From contig NW_003116459.1 in assembly GCF_000003605.2 (NCBI RefSeq), positions 56,345-120,344 of the forward strand: 64,000 bases of DNA, in the 5' to 3' direction. A program made the position numbers and the translations under genes. This DNA comes from Saccoglossus kowalevskii. Its lineage: Eukaryota > Hemichordata > Enteropneusta > Harrimaniidae. This document shows positions 27,736 through 38,840 of the stretch, one piece after another (within the stretch, counting starts at the first letter, position 1; each line of letters starts with the position of its first letter). The notes below the pieces were generated by a model. That model was not told the DNA's origin. It saw only the letters and a list, made by a program, of their open reading frames with translations, and searched no databases.

Positions 27736-27767
27736 GTTTCGGCACTGAACACAGGCACAAGTTTCAG
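27736..27767 (+). other. Possible 32-base microexon
   Basis: A pyrimidine-rich acceptor (GCTGTATCTTTTCAG) and a strong donor (TTTCAG/GTGAGT) bracket 32 bases. Two of three frames are open. If real it could be a small coding or 5'-UTR exon of a + strand gene whose other exons I cannot find. It lies about 65 bases right of the minus-strand frame at 27510-27671. Confidence 0.2.
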
Positions 27768-29633
27768 GTGAGTGTCAATTGTATTTAAACATAAACTGGT
27801 CGCAGATTCCAAATGTTTCAATCAAGTGTATACCGACGTTTGTCAGTACGTTACCACTGTATGTACACGTAGCTTCGCCTTCTTCAGAGTGTTATAGAAA
27901 TGTATCAACTGTTATGTACGTGTGTACCATACCTGCAAGGTGCAGGGTTCGTGATGTACATTAATGTGCCTGTGTGCCCGTGTACTTGTTAGCATGCCGT
28001 TAGCAATTCAACATTCTCAGACTTTTCAACTACTAGATTAGTATTGTAACTATGATAGTCATGGCGATGTACTGAGATGGTTGGGTATTTTGGTTCATAG
28101 TTTTAAACATATACTTATGATTTAAATGTTTGCCTTGACAATTACGAGGTAACTAATAGTCAGGCTGAAAAACGTAATTTCGGAGCAAAGAAAATGCTAA
28201 TTATTTTCGTGGAAAGTGAACCGTATTTGAAACTATACTATATAAGTGGTGATTCATGCCAGTGGTATTGCAGTGGTTTCCTGCTATCGGTAGACGGAGA
28301 CGTTGGTATCCCAGACTCACTGTTCCAGCTATGCGCATATGATAACGCTCACAGAAATGCCACGAAAGAACTGTTATCGTACAAATCAATAGTGCGACAA
28401 ATACAGCTCATTTTCCGGTTCATTTTATCATTTCCCGAGTCATAATAGATTGTGTTTTTTGTAGATCTAATAGCCCAAGCTAGTCTAGATTTCCCGTACT
28501 CCATTGCCATTGTAATATTCGACAATTTTCCATACCAAAATAAATACAGTGTTGAATCGGACATATATAGTACTTATTTGTATCACTCAAACCCACGTGC
28601 ACGTCAACAAAGACCAACAATAATAATTCCTCTGCTGTTATTTGATAATTAAGCAACGATATGCATATCTGACTGCTGGACACTCCATATTCTTCAGTGT
28701 TCTTGTTTATTTCTAGCACTTGTCATACATTCGGCACCAATATGCACATAAGTGAAATTGTGTGGATTTTGTAGTACGTGCGATCCTAAACTTTACCGTT
28801 GTGGTATAACTCAATTCGGCCTCGGCCTTGTAAGACGTACATCGTTCTACCCTCAGCAGTGAAGTTTGGTATTGTAAACCTATACCAACCCTTACAATAA
28901 CATATGCTATATTTACAATTACCAACGGCTTAATGAAATGAATACGTGGACTACATTATTAAATATATTGTCGTTTGTACCAGTTTACCAGTTTAAAGTA
29001 CTGGGCAACCATTGAACTACTGTTACATAAGGAATGATTCTGACAACTTATTTTCTAAAATCTAATTTCCATGTAGTTTTGTATTCAAACTGTCGTTGTT
29101 GTCCAGTAAATATACTTAATGCGTTGTTGAAAGCTAAAAATTCGCGTTATGGTGCCAATCGTTACTGCAACGTCATGGAAACGAAATTACACAATATATA
29201 CATAGATTATGTTAGCTCTCTTTTTAGACTGTTTGGTAATTCACAACGGACACTTGTTAAATAAAGAGTTTTAACGACACGAGACTCTTATTCGCTTTTC
29301 CAATCAATATTACCATTAACACGTCTAGATTTAATTGATTGCGTCGACACTCCGCTATTATTAATGCGTTATATTCCCGCCACGGAAACCAACGATACGG
29401 GTATTTAAACCGATTTCCGGCTGTCTGCCTACAGATCCATGACCTTATTAATTGTAGTGGATTTGTTGACTTGCCGTGAAATTAAGTGTGGGTAGCGAAT
29501 AATGCCATACTAGCCCTTCCATTCTTCTCTCAGTATATATATAACTGTCCTGTCAGCGTCCACCTCATAGCTTCGTTAACGTTCCTAGTGCATTGTAATT
29601 AGTGTTGGTGCTAAGAACGAAAACATTACATAT

Positions 29634-29709
29634 GCGCGTCGGTCGATACTTCTGCTGTACTGTCTTCGTACATATTTTGCAGTATCCTCGTAATAACCTT
29701 ATTATTATA
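29634..29709 (+). repeat. Dispersed repeat, copy 2
   Basis: Begins GCGCGTCGGTCGATACTTCT and ends AATAACCTTATTATTAT. Closest relative is 3339-3414. The candidate miRNA hairpin begins about 155 bases to its right, but the other copies have no such hairpin at that distance, so the two are unconnected. Confidence 0.75.
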
Positions 29710-29865
29710 CATCTCCCCGGAATACATCATGGGAATGCCGTAATCCAAATCAGAAAACTTGTTTGTGTGGGGTCCGCTAAAACCCTGGTGGCAGCTATGT
29801 TTGTTTTTATTATTAGAAGACGCTTGCGTGTGTAATCATTCAAGTTCCATATTTGGAATTCGCAT

Positions 29866-29945
29866 TTCCTTATATGGTAGAATGAAAATACCCAGTGCAA
29901 TGCCGTAATTATGAGGTATTGCACTGGGTTTTAGACGAGAATAAG
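29866..29945 (+). ncRNA. Candidate microRNA hairpin with miR-25/92-type seed
   Basis: Seen: CCCAGTGCAATGCC (29891-29904) pairs with GGTATTGCACTGGG (29915-29928) as a 14-bp stem with one G-U pair and a 10-base loop. AAAA/TTTT extends it past a bulged T, and CTTAT (29866-29870) can pair with ATAAG (29941-29945), giving an 80-base foldback of pre-miRNA size. A 3'-arm product starting at 29917 would be TATTGCACTGGG..., whose bases 2-8, ATTGCAC, are the miR-25/92/363/367 seed. The apical part, GCAATGCxGT...GGTATTGCAC, also resembles vertebrate mir-92a as I remember it. Against: the 3' half lacks the usual TTGTCCCGGCCT, and the lower stem (about 29871-29885 with 29933-29940) pairs poorly. By chance the seed heptamer is expected several times in both strands of this window. 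It could be a fortuitous inverted repeat. Confidence 0.3.
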
Positions 29946-31648
29946 ATTATATTTGGTATTCTCGTGATCATTATTCCAATTTCCCTTATTTTTCATTCTT
30001 AATTACCAGAATCGAAATTGGATAGAAAAGTTGATTAATTAAGTTGGATTGATTTTTAAGTTGGTTCAACGAAGTGAAATGAAATGTACAATACAGCTCG
30101 GTGTAATTAGAAACGGCTATATTTGATTATAAAGTAACACTATAGTAATCATATTATTTTGTCAAAGTTTGCAAAATTCATTAATGAAATAAACAGGAGA
30201 TTCATTTGATGACTTCACATCTTGTCAATAGTAATCTATGTAATTGCGATGAAATTCAACAACATTCTATAACAGGTGACGTTGCATGGTAGAATAATAT
30301 CAATCTAATAAACAATAGAATCAGTTTCAATTAAGTACAACGACGACTGACATAACCACGTGACAGTTGAACCATTTTACTAAATCCATGAGGAACATTA
30401 AGTATTGACAGTGAAAATAACGTTCAAGTTAAAATCACACAGAGTTATGATTAAACAAAAACTGAATTGTTATATATCATACTAAATCGAGAACATGTCT
30501 CAAATTACATGTGACATGTTCAATCTCATTTCCCCTCATGAAATAAGTATAATTTTCTCAATATCCTGTCTCGTTTTAAAAACGTAACACGATATTCGCT
30601 GATTACATATGTTAGCATAAATAATTTAAGGCAATTATTCAAATGCAAGTGGTTTAAGAATGATCAAAACATGGTAAATATTTGAATATATACTTAATAT
30701 ATAGATCGCGTGCAAGGATGTGAATATGACATATGCAAAATATCAGATCTGTAAAAATGTATGCAGAATATTTGAATTATGATAACGTCTGTGTTCAGAA
30801 TAATTACACAAGTCTCGACTGCCCTTATACATCTCGCTAATCAATACATTGTCAGTGATTCATCGGGCACAATTTAGCCGCAATTTTCAGATAGATTTCT
30901 AATTGACCTAAAACCCAAAGGTGCAATGATTGGATTAGTTGTGTCTTATATTCCGCCGCAGCTGACACCCAATTAATATTCTATGACATGGTTAGTATAT
31001 ATGTTTATAATACCACATGGGAACATCCGTGTGTTGTGATTCAGACGGAAGATTACGCATTCGACGTATGTCTGGCACCCACACATATTCAGTATTACGT
31101 GACACGGTTGCTTGGTTGACAGTGCATGGGAAATTGTTCTTGTTTTATAAGTCACGCTGTAGTTAGTATGCACAGTGAATGAACCTTGGAATAACAATGA
31201 GATCTTAATTATATAAGTGATGGGTTCGCCTTTATATTAACAGGTTGACATACTGAAGCATCCCCACCAATAGGCCACTTTTATACTACGGATATGATCG
31301 TTGGTAATAAGTATGAAAAGTGTGTACATGATTTCATTTGTCAATATGACTCACGCTGCAAATGCAAACACGCACATCCGTTTGTCCGTTGGTATACAAT
31401 TTCGGAAGGTTTTTTATAATTACAACAAACGAATCGGAACAGGGTGATAGTGATTCAAGGTTCAACGAACGATCTATTAAATTGCACCCTGTTACTATTT
31501 TACCAATGTTCTGCCTGAACGCGAGTCGCTGTGGGTCAACTCTTGCGTTTGATACTGAATAAAGCAATGTGCAATGTTGGTGTTGTTTGTTTTATGCATT
31601 AGGGCTATGTCGTTCAGGTGAACACACCTCCAGTGTGCAACGAGCTTC
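29946..31648. other. Unique AT-rich DNA left of the satellite
   Basis: Overlapping opposite-strand frames at 31334-31567 are by-products of each other. A 9-bp inverted pair, AACAGGGTG near 31437 and CACCCTGTT near 31486, is the only structure seen. Confidence 0.5.
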
Positions 31649-34146
31649 ATCTTCTAGTATAATGACACACCAGCATATCGTGTAATGACTGACTCATGCC
31701 AGCATCTACTATATTGACCGACACACACTTGCATCTAGTGTATTGATTGATTCACGCCAACATCTAATATATTGACCGACACACACTTGCATCTAGTGTA
31801 TTGACTGATTCACGCCGACATCTAATATACTGACCGACACACACTTACATTTAGTGTATTGACTGATCCACGCCAACATCTAATATATTGACCGACGCAC
31901 ACTTGCATCTAGTGTATTCACTGATTCACGCCAACATCTAATATATTGACCGACGCACACTTGCATCTAGTGTATTGACTGATTCACGCCAATATCTAAT
32001 ATATTGACCGACACACACTTGCATTTAGTGTATTGACTGGTCCACGCCGACATCTAATATATTGACCGACGCACACTTGCATCTAGTGTATTGACTGATT
32101 CACGCCAATATCTAATATATTGACCGACACACACTTGCATCTAGTGTATTCACTGATTCACGCCAACATCTAATATATTGACCGACGCACACTTGCATCT
32201 AGTGTATTGACTGATTCACGCCAATATCTAATATACTGACCGACACACACTTACATTTAGTGTATTGACTGGTCCACGCCAACATCTAATATATTGACCG
32301 ACGCACACTTGCATCTAGTGTATTGACTGATTCACGACAATATCTAATATATTGACCGACACACAGTGGCATCTAGTGTATTGATTGATTCACGCCAACA
32401 TCTAATATATATTGACCGACACACACTTGCATCTAGTGTATTCACTGATTCACGCCAACATCTAATATATTGACCGACGCACACTTGCATCTAGTGTATT
32501 GACTGATTCACGCCAATATCTAATATACTGACCGACACACACTTACATTTAGTGTATTGACTGGTCCACGCCAACATCTAATATATTGACCGACGCACAC
32601 TTGCATCTAGTGTATTGACTGATTCACGCCAATATCTAATATATTGACCGACACACAGTGGCATCTAGTGTATTGATTGATTCACGCCAACATCTAATAT
32701 ATATTGACCGACACACACTGGCATCTAGTATATTGACCGACACACACTGGCATCTAGTATATTGACCGACACACACTGTCATATGTTGTATTGACCGACA
32801 TACACTGGCATCTAGTGTATTGACTAATTCACGCCAACATCTAATATATTGACCGACACACACTTGCATCTAGTGTATTGATTGATTCACGCCAACATCT
32901 AATATATTGACCGACACACACTTGCATCTAGTGTATTGATTGATTCACGCCAACATCTAATATATTGACCGACACACGCCAACATCTAGTGTATTGATTG
33001 ATTCACGCCAACATCTAATATATTGACCGACACACGCCAACATCTAATATATTGACCGACGCACACTTGCATCTAGTGTATTCACTGATTCACGCCAACA
33101 TCTAATATATTGACCGACGCACACTTGCATCTAGTGTATTGACTGATTCACGCCAATATCTAATATATTGACCGACACACACTTGCATTTAGTGTATTGA
33201 CTGGTCCACGCCGACATCTAATATACTGACCGACACACACTTACATTTAGTGTATTGACTGGTCCACGCCAACATCTAATATATTGATCGACACACACTT
33301 GCATCTAGTGTATTGATTGATTCACGCCAACATCGATATATTGACCGACACACACTTGCATCTAGTGTATTGACTGATTCACGCTAACATCTAATATATT
33401 GACCGACGCACACTTGCATCTCGTGTATTGACTGATTCACGCCAACATCTAATAATATATTGACCAACACACGCCAACATCTAGTGTATTGACTGATTCA
33501 TGCCAACATCTAATATAATGACCGACACACACTTGCATCTAGTGTATTGACTGATTCGCGCCAACATCTAATATATTGACCGACACACACTTGCATCTAG
33601 TGTATTGACTGATTCACGCCAATATCTAATATATTGACCGACGCACACTTGCATCTAGTGTATTGACTGATTCACGCTAACATCTAATATATTGACCGAC
33701 GCACACTTGCATCTAGTGTATTGACTGATTCACGCTAACATCTAATATATTGACCGACGCACACTTGCATCTAGTGTATTGACTGATTCACGCTAACATC
33801 TAATATATTGACCGACGCACACTTGCATCTCGTGTATTGACTGATTCACGCTAACATCTAATATATTGACCGACGCACACTTGCATCTCGTGTATTGACT
33901 GATTCACGCTAACATCTAATATATTGACCGACGCACACTTGCATCTAGTGTATTGATTGATTCACGCCAACATCTAATATATTGACCGACGCACACTTGC
34001 ATCTAGTGTATTGACTGATTCACGCTAACATCTAATATATTGACCGACACCCACTTGCATCTAGTGTATTGACTGATTCACGCCAACATCTAATATACTG
34101 ACCAACACACGCCAACATCTAGTGTATTGACTGATTCACGCCCACG
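31649..34146. repeat. 58-bp satellite array made of two 29-bp half-units, about 43 dimers
   Basis: Each dimer contains an A half (CATCTAATATATTGACCGAC, then ACACACTTG) and a B half (CATCTAGTGTATTGACTGAT, then TCACGCCAA). The halves share CATCTA and TATTGAC at the same positions, so the dimer arose from a 29-bp monomer. A-type halves occur four in a row near 32700-32805. Variants such as GGTCCACGCC and CACAGTGG recur in blocks. One block of about 292 bases (near 32140-32430) is repeated almost unchanged next door (near 32432-32720). The left edge is the most degenerate, as expected when turnover acts mainly inside an array. No open frame of note. Confidence 0.97.
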
Positions 34147-34559
34147 TCTTCTTTATAACACCCCCGAGACTTAATTCAACCATCGTTCCCAGATGAATTA
34201 TCGAGTAGCTGTGCTGTATTCTCTGTGAATTATATAATAAACTGTTCATGTAAAATGTACCCATTCAAATGTCTGACACAATATACTGCTAAACGCGTCA
34301 ACCTGATTTATTTTGTGTTGTTATTTTTATATAATGTACATAAGTTCAACTACATGTAGTATTATTATACGTCATGGCCATGCCAGCCAATAAGATACGT
34401 GCATTCCATGTAGACATATTCCCTTTTTATTCCAATCAGATTTGCGAAGATTAATTACTGTGTCTACCCGCTGACATAATCGTATATCCACCTTCATCCG
34501 GGTACCTTCCTCCCGAATAATTTACGACATTAACTTGTCATGAGAACACGATACGTGGC

Positions 34560-34800
34560 AGTATTCTTGGAATGATTAGTTTGCCAGGGTTGCGCTCACT
34601 GTGTGACTATCTTATTGGCGGGAAAACTTTAGTAGCCATTCCGCGTGATTTGTAGTCGCGCTTGGCACGAGTTACGTCAGCGCGCTCAGCTACGCGCTTT
34701 GAGACATTCGATCCTTATTGGAACAGCTCGTCTCACTAAAGATTCTGTGAGTCGTGTACTTTGCCGTGAGACGGCACGGCTTTGTTTGATAGTTTTACGT
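34560..34800 (+). promoter_or_regulatory. CpG-rich patch with E2F-like and CCAAT-like motifs
   Basis: After the satellite ends, this stretch is the densest in CpG of the unique DNA. It contains TTGGCGGGAAAA (34615-34626), a very good E2F/DP site that also includes an inverted CCAAT core (ATTGG), and a CRE half-site TTACGTCA near 34670. Such a combination is typical of promoters of proliferation-linked genes. No gene with recognisable product follows, so the promoter call is tentative. The 5' region of a degenerate mobile element is an alternative. Confidence 0.3.
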
Positions 34801-34989
34801 ATTTTGTGTGCTTTGTTAGTATATTTAAATATTATGTATTTGTTGAAAAAATGTTGTTGAAATGTTAAAATAAGCTCGTTTCAACGCAGTTTGGTGTATA
34901 GCTAGCTGATCCAAAGGTGGCGTTGGCTGTGTTTGTAAAATAATTCTTCGTCGACTGACGCTGCTGAAATAAGGTTCATCAACACAGCC

Positions 34990-35214
34990 ATGAAAGTAAA
35001 AAAAAACGTTCACGATAAAACTCAATTAAATCTAATCACTGCTCTCGAACTCTTTCAAATTGTTGAGGGGGGGCAGAAAACCTCCTCTGGTGAACATTTG
35101 TATAATGTCTACCTAACAGTTTCCAACGTCAGCTCTATCTGGGTGCATTTGTTTGGGATTTATGCCATAAACTTGTCAATGGGAAAAATGGGTTTGGATC
35201 GGGCTGTCTTATAA
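34990..35214 (+). CDS. Possible 74-codon ORF right of the CpG-rich patch
   Basis: The ATG lies in a good start context (GCCATGA) about 190 bases right of the CpG-rich patch. The product starts MKVKKNVHDKTQLNLITALE and continues LFQIVEGGQKTSSGEHLYNV. No domain recognised. Several short ATG frames occur between the patch and this start, which argues against efficient translation without splicing. A second 62-codon frame in another phase follows at 35226-35414, so the two are not simply one ORF. Confidence 0.18.
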   Translation: MKVKKNVHDKTQLNLITALELFQIVEGGQKTSSGEHLYNVYLTVSNVSSIWVHLFGIYAINLSMGKMGLDRAVL

Positions 35215-35414
35215 AATCAAGCATCATGCAGTCTACTACAGTGATTCGGTGCATTCCTACTGTAGACGCTAGTAGAATTCATGAAACGTGTCACGGTGAA
35301 ATCCAGCAATTTGTGGAATGGACATATAACCGCGACACGGGTGACCTTGATAATATCATTTCATTTTGCGCATCCAAGCAGAAAATATATACACATACAT
35401 CAACCGTGAAGTAA

Positions 35415-37668
35415 TATTACAGAAGATTTTGATTCAATTATTACGTAACTATAATTATGTAATGCGATTACACTATTAAGGCGAATGCTGTAATTCATAT
35501 ACATATTATATGTTAAAATTCAAATATGAGATATGCCGTAACGCCCTTAATGATTATTTAAAGTTGACTGAAAGCCGTTGATCGTTAATACGTGCCAATA
35601 ATACAGAGAAACTGTCGTCATTCTTTTATATGTAAATTATATATATAATAATGGTTGTAATATATATTACTTGTAATAGTGTTTTTACTTGGAGTAGATG
35701 TCAGTATTATTTGCTAATTTAGTCGTTTCAATAGCAATGAACGTTGCATATACTTGTATAAAATAGGCAGCCGTTTGGTAACTTTGAGAAAATGAGTAGC
35801 TAGCAGTTACATGTTCTGTGACACACTATGTCCGGATAAGCAATCCTCGGTTCATAAAATAACAGAATACTGTCAACTGGAACAAATGGCAATATAAAAG
35901 CTTATATAACAAGTGGAAATATCACTGCAATGTGTACAGGACATGTTCAGCCACGTGTCAAAATTATAAAACGCCATGAAATCAATTAAGTTTTATTAGA
36001 CACAGAATCGTGTTGCATATTGGCTATATATCAGTTAGCATGGGTGCACGTGGTACTCAGCAAGAACTATATTCTCGTTAATCATAGTATAGATACTATT
36101 TAAAGGATAGGAACGCTTTAAAACACTTTCAGCGCAGGAATTTTCTGAAATTCGCTTGTCTCTTGTTATTTGCTCTTTGATAGTCCAGGAAAGAAAACTA
36201 TCCGGTACCTTAAACAAGTTTTTGAATTAAGAACTTTAACTGTATGTATTTTGGTCCATGCTCCTTTCAAGATGGCAAAAAGTGTAAGCCTTAACGCAAT
36301 GTGAGAATCGCAAATTAATTGTTTCCATGTAAACATATGCGAATAACCCTACATTTTATTTGCATTGTATAATATTTTCGTTGATAAAGTAGAAATAACA
36401 CTATAAGAAAAGCTACTAAATAAGCGTATTATTGCCCATACCTAATCAAAATAAAAACAAATCTGGTTACAAAGCTGCATTATTATTATAACTATATTTT
36501 TCTCGTTTATTGTGAGTCTAGTTCGTGTTTAGTGTATGTGAACACATGTCAAATGCGGAATTATCAACATTCAACAGTGTATCTGTGATGTGTAAAACAC
36601 GTAACATACAAACGTGGATGAAATGCAACTTTCTATTATTTCTATTCATTCGAGTAGATAAACCAACGTTGTGCAGTGACATACTCAATTCTTATAATAC
36701 ATGCAAGCGTGACATCCCGTTGATTTCTATTATTATAGAAGTAACCATATCCAGTATTCCAGATGTTGTTTTTTTTATTCATAAAATACTATGTAGTTCC
36801 ATTTATATTAGTGCATCTATGTCGACTAGCCTTTGAAAGCTTTCCCACGCGGCTCCCGTCGCAGACGTTAGAAATGAAGACCGAAGAAAGTCACACCATA
36901 GAATAATACAATTGAGATTTCTACATTAATGAACAACACTGGTACGAGCAGCAATGTACCTCCCGAGACTTCCATTCTCGTCCACAAATCACCGGCAGTA
37001 CCCTTTGATTCTTCACCCCGGCTCCGGTGAACGTCTCTACTGCATCAAATCCTTTCGTTGTTTCCAACATAACGGCGTGTATTTTTTTTTATTTTATATA
37101 TTATATTTAATTATTTCTGTATTTCTAATATTTATTTTGCTTTTTAAATGTTTAAATAAACTGCCAGCAAAATAAAATATAAAATAAATATATAAACGCA
37201 ATGAAAAAGTGAAGCCTAAACTAGAACTAAACTAAACTTATTGTAATCAGATTTGAAACGCCATGTGACGAAAGAATATACCACGTAACCTTGGGTCGTG
37301 TCTCCTGTGGGCCGTCAGATAAAATAGCGCCGCAATAATGAATATTTAACTACTCATTCAAATATGCACGAACAACATTCAATATCGTGAATACTCGGAA
37401 ATACCTGGATACACATATAAATTTGAAATGCTATTCAATTCCAAGGCGTGTTTACAATGTAAACAACGGAGTGTCACGAATGTGTTTATATGAGTTGTTG
37501 CATGTATGATAAAGAGGTTATTCACCACAAACAAGGAAATAATGTTAATATTTCACAAGTCGGCATGTAAACATTAACCACAACACTACTCTGTGTTATA
37601 TAATGTAAGCTGTCAATATGCTGTTATAACGATCAAACTGAAATTATTGTCATAATACAAAAAACCTT
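35415..37668. other. Unique AT-rich DNA, no gene seen
   Basis: A 103-codon + frame (36525-36836) is Ile/Ser/Thr/Cys-rich with no domain. Treated as chance. Confidence 0.5.
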
Positions 37669-37810
37669 TATAACGAGAAACAATCTCATTTAAACGAGAG
37701 AAATATACTCTTTATAACGAGCGAAAAAACTCTCTATAACAATGATAAACTGACTATAACGAGGAACAATCTCATTTAAACGAGAGGAATAAACTCGTGA
37801 TAGCGAGATA
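37669..37810. repeat. Degenerate ~21-bp tandem repeat with self-complementary units
   Basis: About six and a half units start with TATAACGAG or TTAAACGAG and end with CTCAT, CTCTT or CTCTC. GAG near the start of a unit can therefore pair with CTC near its end. A two-unit block (TATAACGAGAAACAATCTCA then TTTAAACGAGAG) appears twice, about 85 bases apart. Confidence 0.75.
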
Positions 37811-38270
37811 TTTATTTTATTTTCATATTCCACGGACACCCAATGAAGTCATCATTAAATGTGAATTTACAAATAACTGTGAAATACGCCACCGCCTAGG
37901 TCCATTGTCCTCATCAACATCACTGATTTTAAATGTCAGTTCCTAAAGAAAAAATACATTTAATTGTCCTACTTCGCCATAAAACTAATGATTGAGATTA
38001 TTAAAATTTATGGCGATTATAGAACAAAACAATCAAAAATATTATTCTTTCAAGAAATATAGATGATTATTGTGTTTTATCCACTCATTTGTCTTTGATT
38101 CAATAATATGTTACATAACAGTAAAATAATCAAACTGTCAGATTCTGGGGAGTAATCAACGAAGTGTATTATTAGGTTGTCTTAGCTATGACGTAGTATG
38201 ACCTCATAGTGATTAATCAATCAGTTTTTAATGAGGAAAGATTACGTATACAACTGGTGCATGTCTAAGC

Positions 38271-38534
38271 TCAGATGGAGTTCGACCCCGTAGTAGTACT
38301 GATATCAATTGTATTTGAATTAATCACGCAATACACGGTACTGTGAACAGCAGTAACCACTTTCAATACTTTATGCAACTCGCTTTTATCACTAAACTTT
38401 GCTGTGTTATTGCGTTGTCCCATTTTGCAACACCGTGTGTCGGCTACATGTTTATTAATTACCTCAACATCTATGTACAATTTATGTCGTGAAATCTGCA
38501 CGTGACTAACCAAATGAGTCCAAAAAGATGGCAT
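38271..38534 (-). CDS. Possible ORF of 87 codons, unrecognised
   Basis: The minus-strand frame starts MPSFWTHLVSHVQISRHKLY and contains NKHVADTRCCKMGQRNNTAK and SELHKVLKVVTAVH. Mixed composition, no signal peptide, no repeat. Nothing identifies it and no splice partner is visible. It ends about 140 bases left of the TTAA-flanked element. Most likely chance, listed because its composition is less biased than its surroundings. Confidence 0.13.
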   Translation of the reverse strand: MPSFWTHLVSHVQISRHKLYIDVEVINKHVADTRCCKMGQRNNTAKFSDKSELHKVLKVVTAVHSTVYCVINSNTIDISTTTGSNSI

Positions 38535-38675
38535 AATCACATATGCCGCTGATGGTTTATATAATAGTATTTCTAAAGGTTTTATATTTACTAATAAATA
38601 TGGTCAAGCCAAATTGTCACCAGTTTGTCCGAGACTCGTGTGTAGTTATTTCGATAGCAGTTGATGTTCAATAGT

Positions 38676-38840
38676 TTAAAGTGGGGGAGTCGTGACCTGC
38701 GCATGCGTCGGGTGTCCATAGCGTGTCATTGTTTACAAACAAGTGTCTACCCATGAGCCTTTGCGTTTTTAGCGTGTGTTGTTATGGTCGTTTGGGACTC
38801 AATTCCCGCGCGTGCGCAGGTGACGACCCTCCCGCTTTAA
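38676..38840. mobile_element. MITE-like element with inverted ends and TTAA flanks
   Basis: The left end AGTGGGGGAGTCGTGACCTG, then CGCATGCG, is an imperfect inverted copy of the right end (read inward: AGCGGGAGGGTCGTCACCTG, then CGCACGCG). The ends match for about 28 bases with about five differences. Each end is bordered outside by TTAA (38676-38679 and 38837-38840), the target duplication typical of piggyBac-type transposition. The interior is 157 bases with no coding capacity, so the element is non-autonomous. It is clearly richer in G+C than the surroundings. The TTAA assignment is inference, because TTAAAG/CTTTAA could be read as part of the terminal repeat instead. Confidence 0.65.

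Larger units (their letters stand above)
22205..29633. other. Unique AT-rich DNA with a few weak coding candidates
   Basis: Apart from the possible ORFs at 24739 and 27510 and the microexon at 27736, nothing is supported. A 96-codon + frame at 23761-24051 has no ATG start and no recognisable content. A TATATATATA with pyrimidine-rich flank near 29534 could be a promoter, but no gene follows. Confidence 0.5.

Noticed and set aside
32636-32869. Minus-strand 77-codon frame with repeated Cys-Val/Arg motifs
   Set aside because: It is the 58-bp satellite read in one frame. Neighbouring copies interrupt it.
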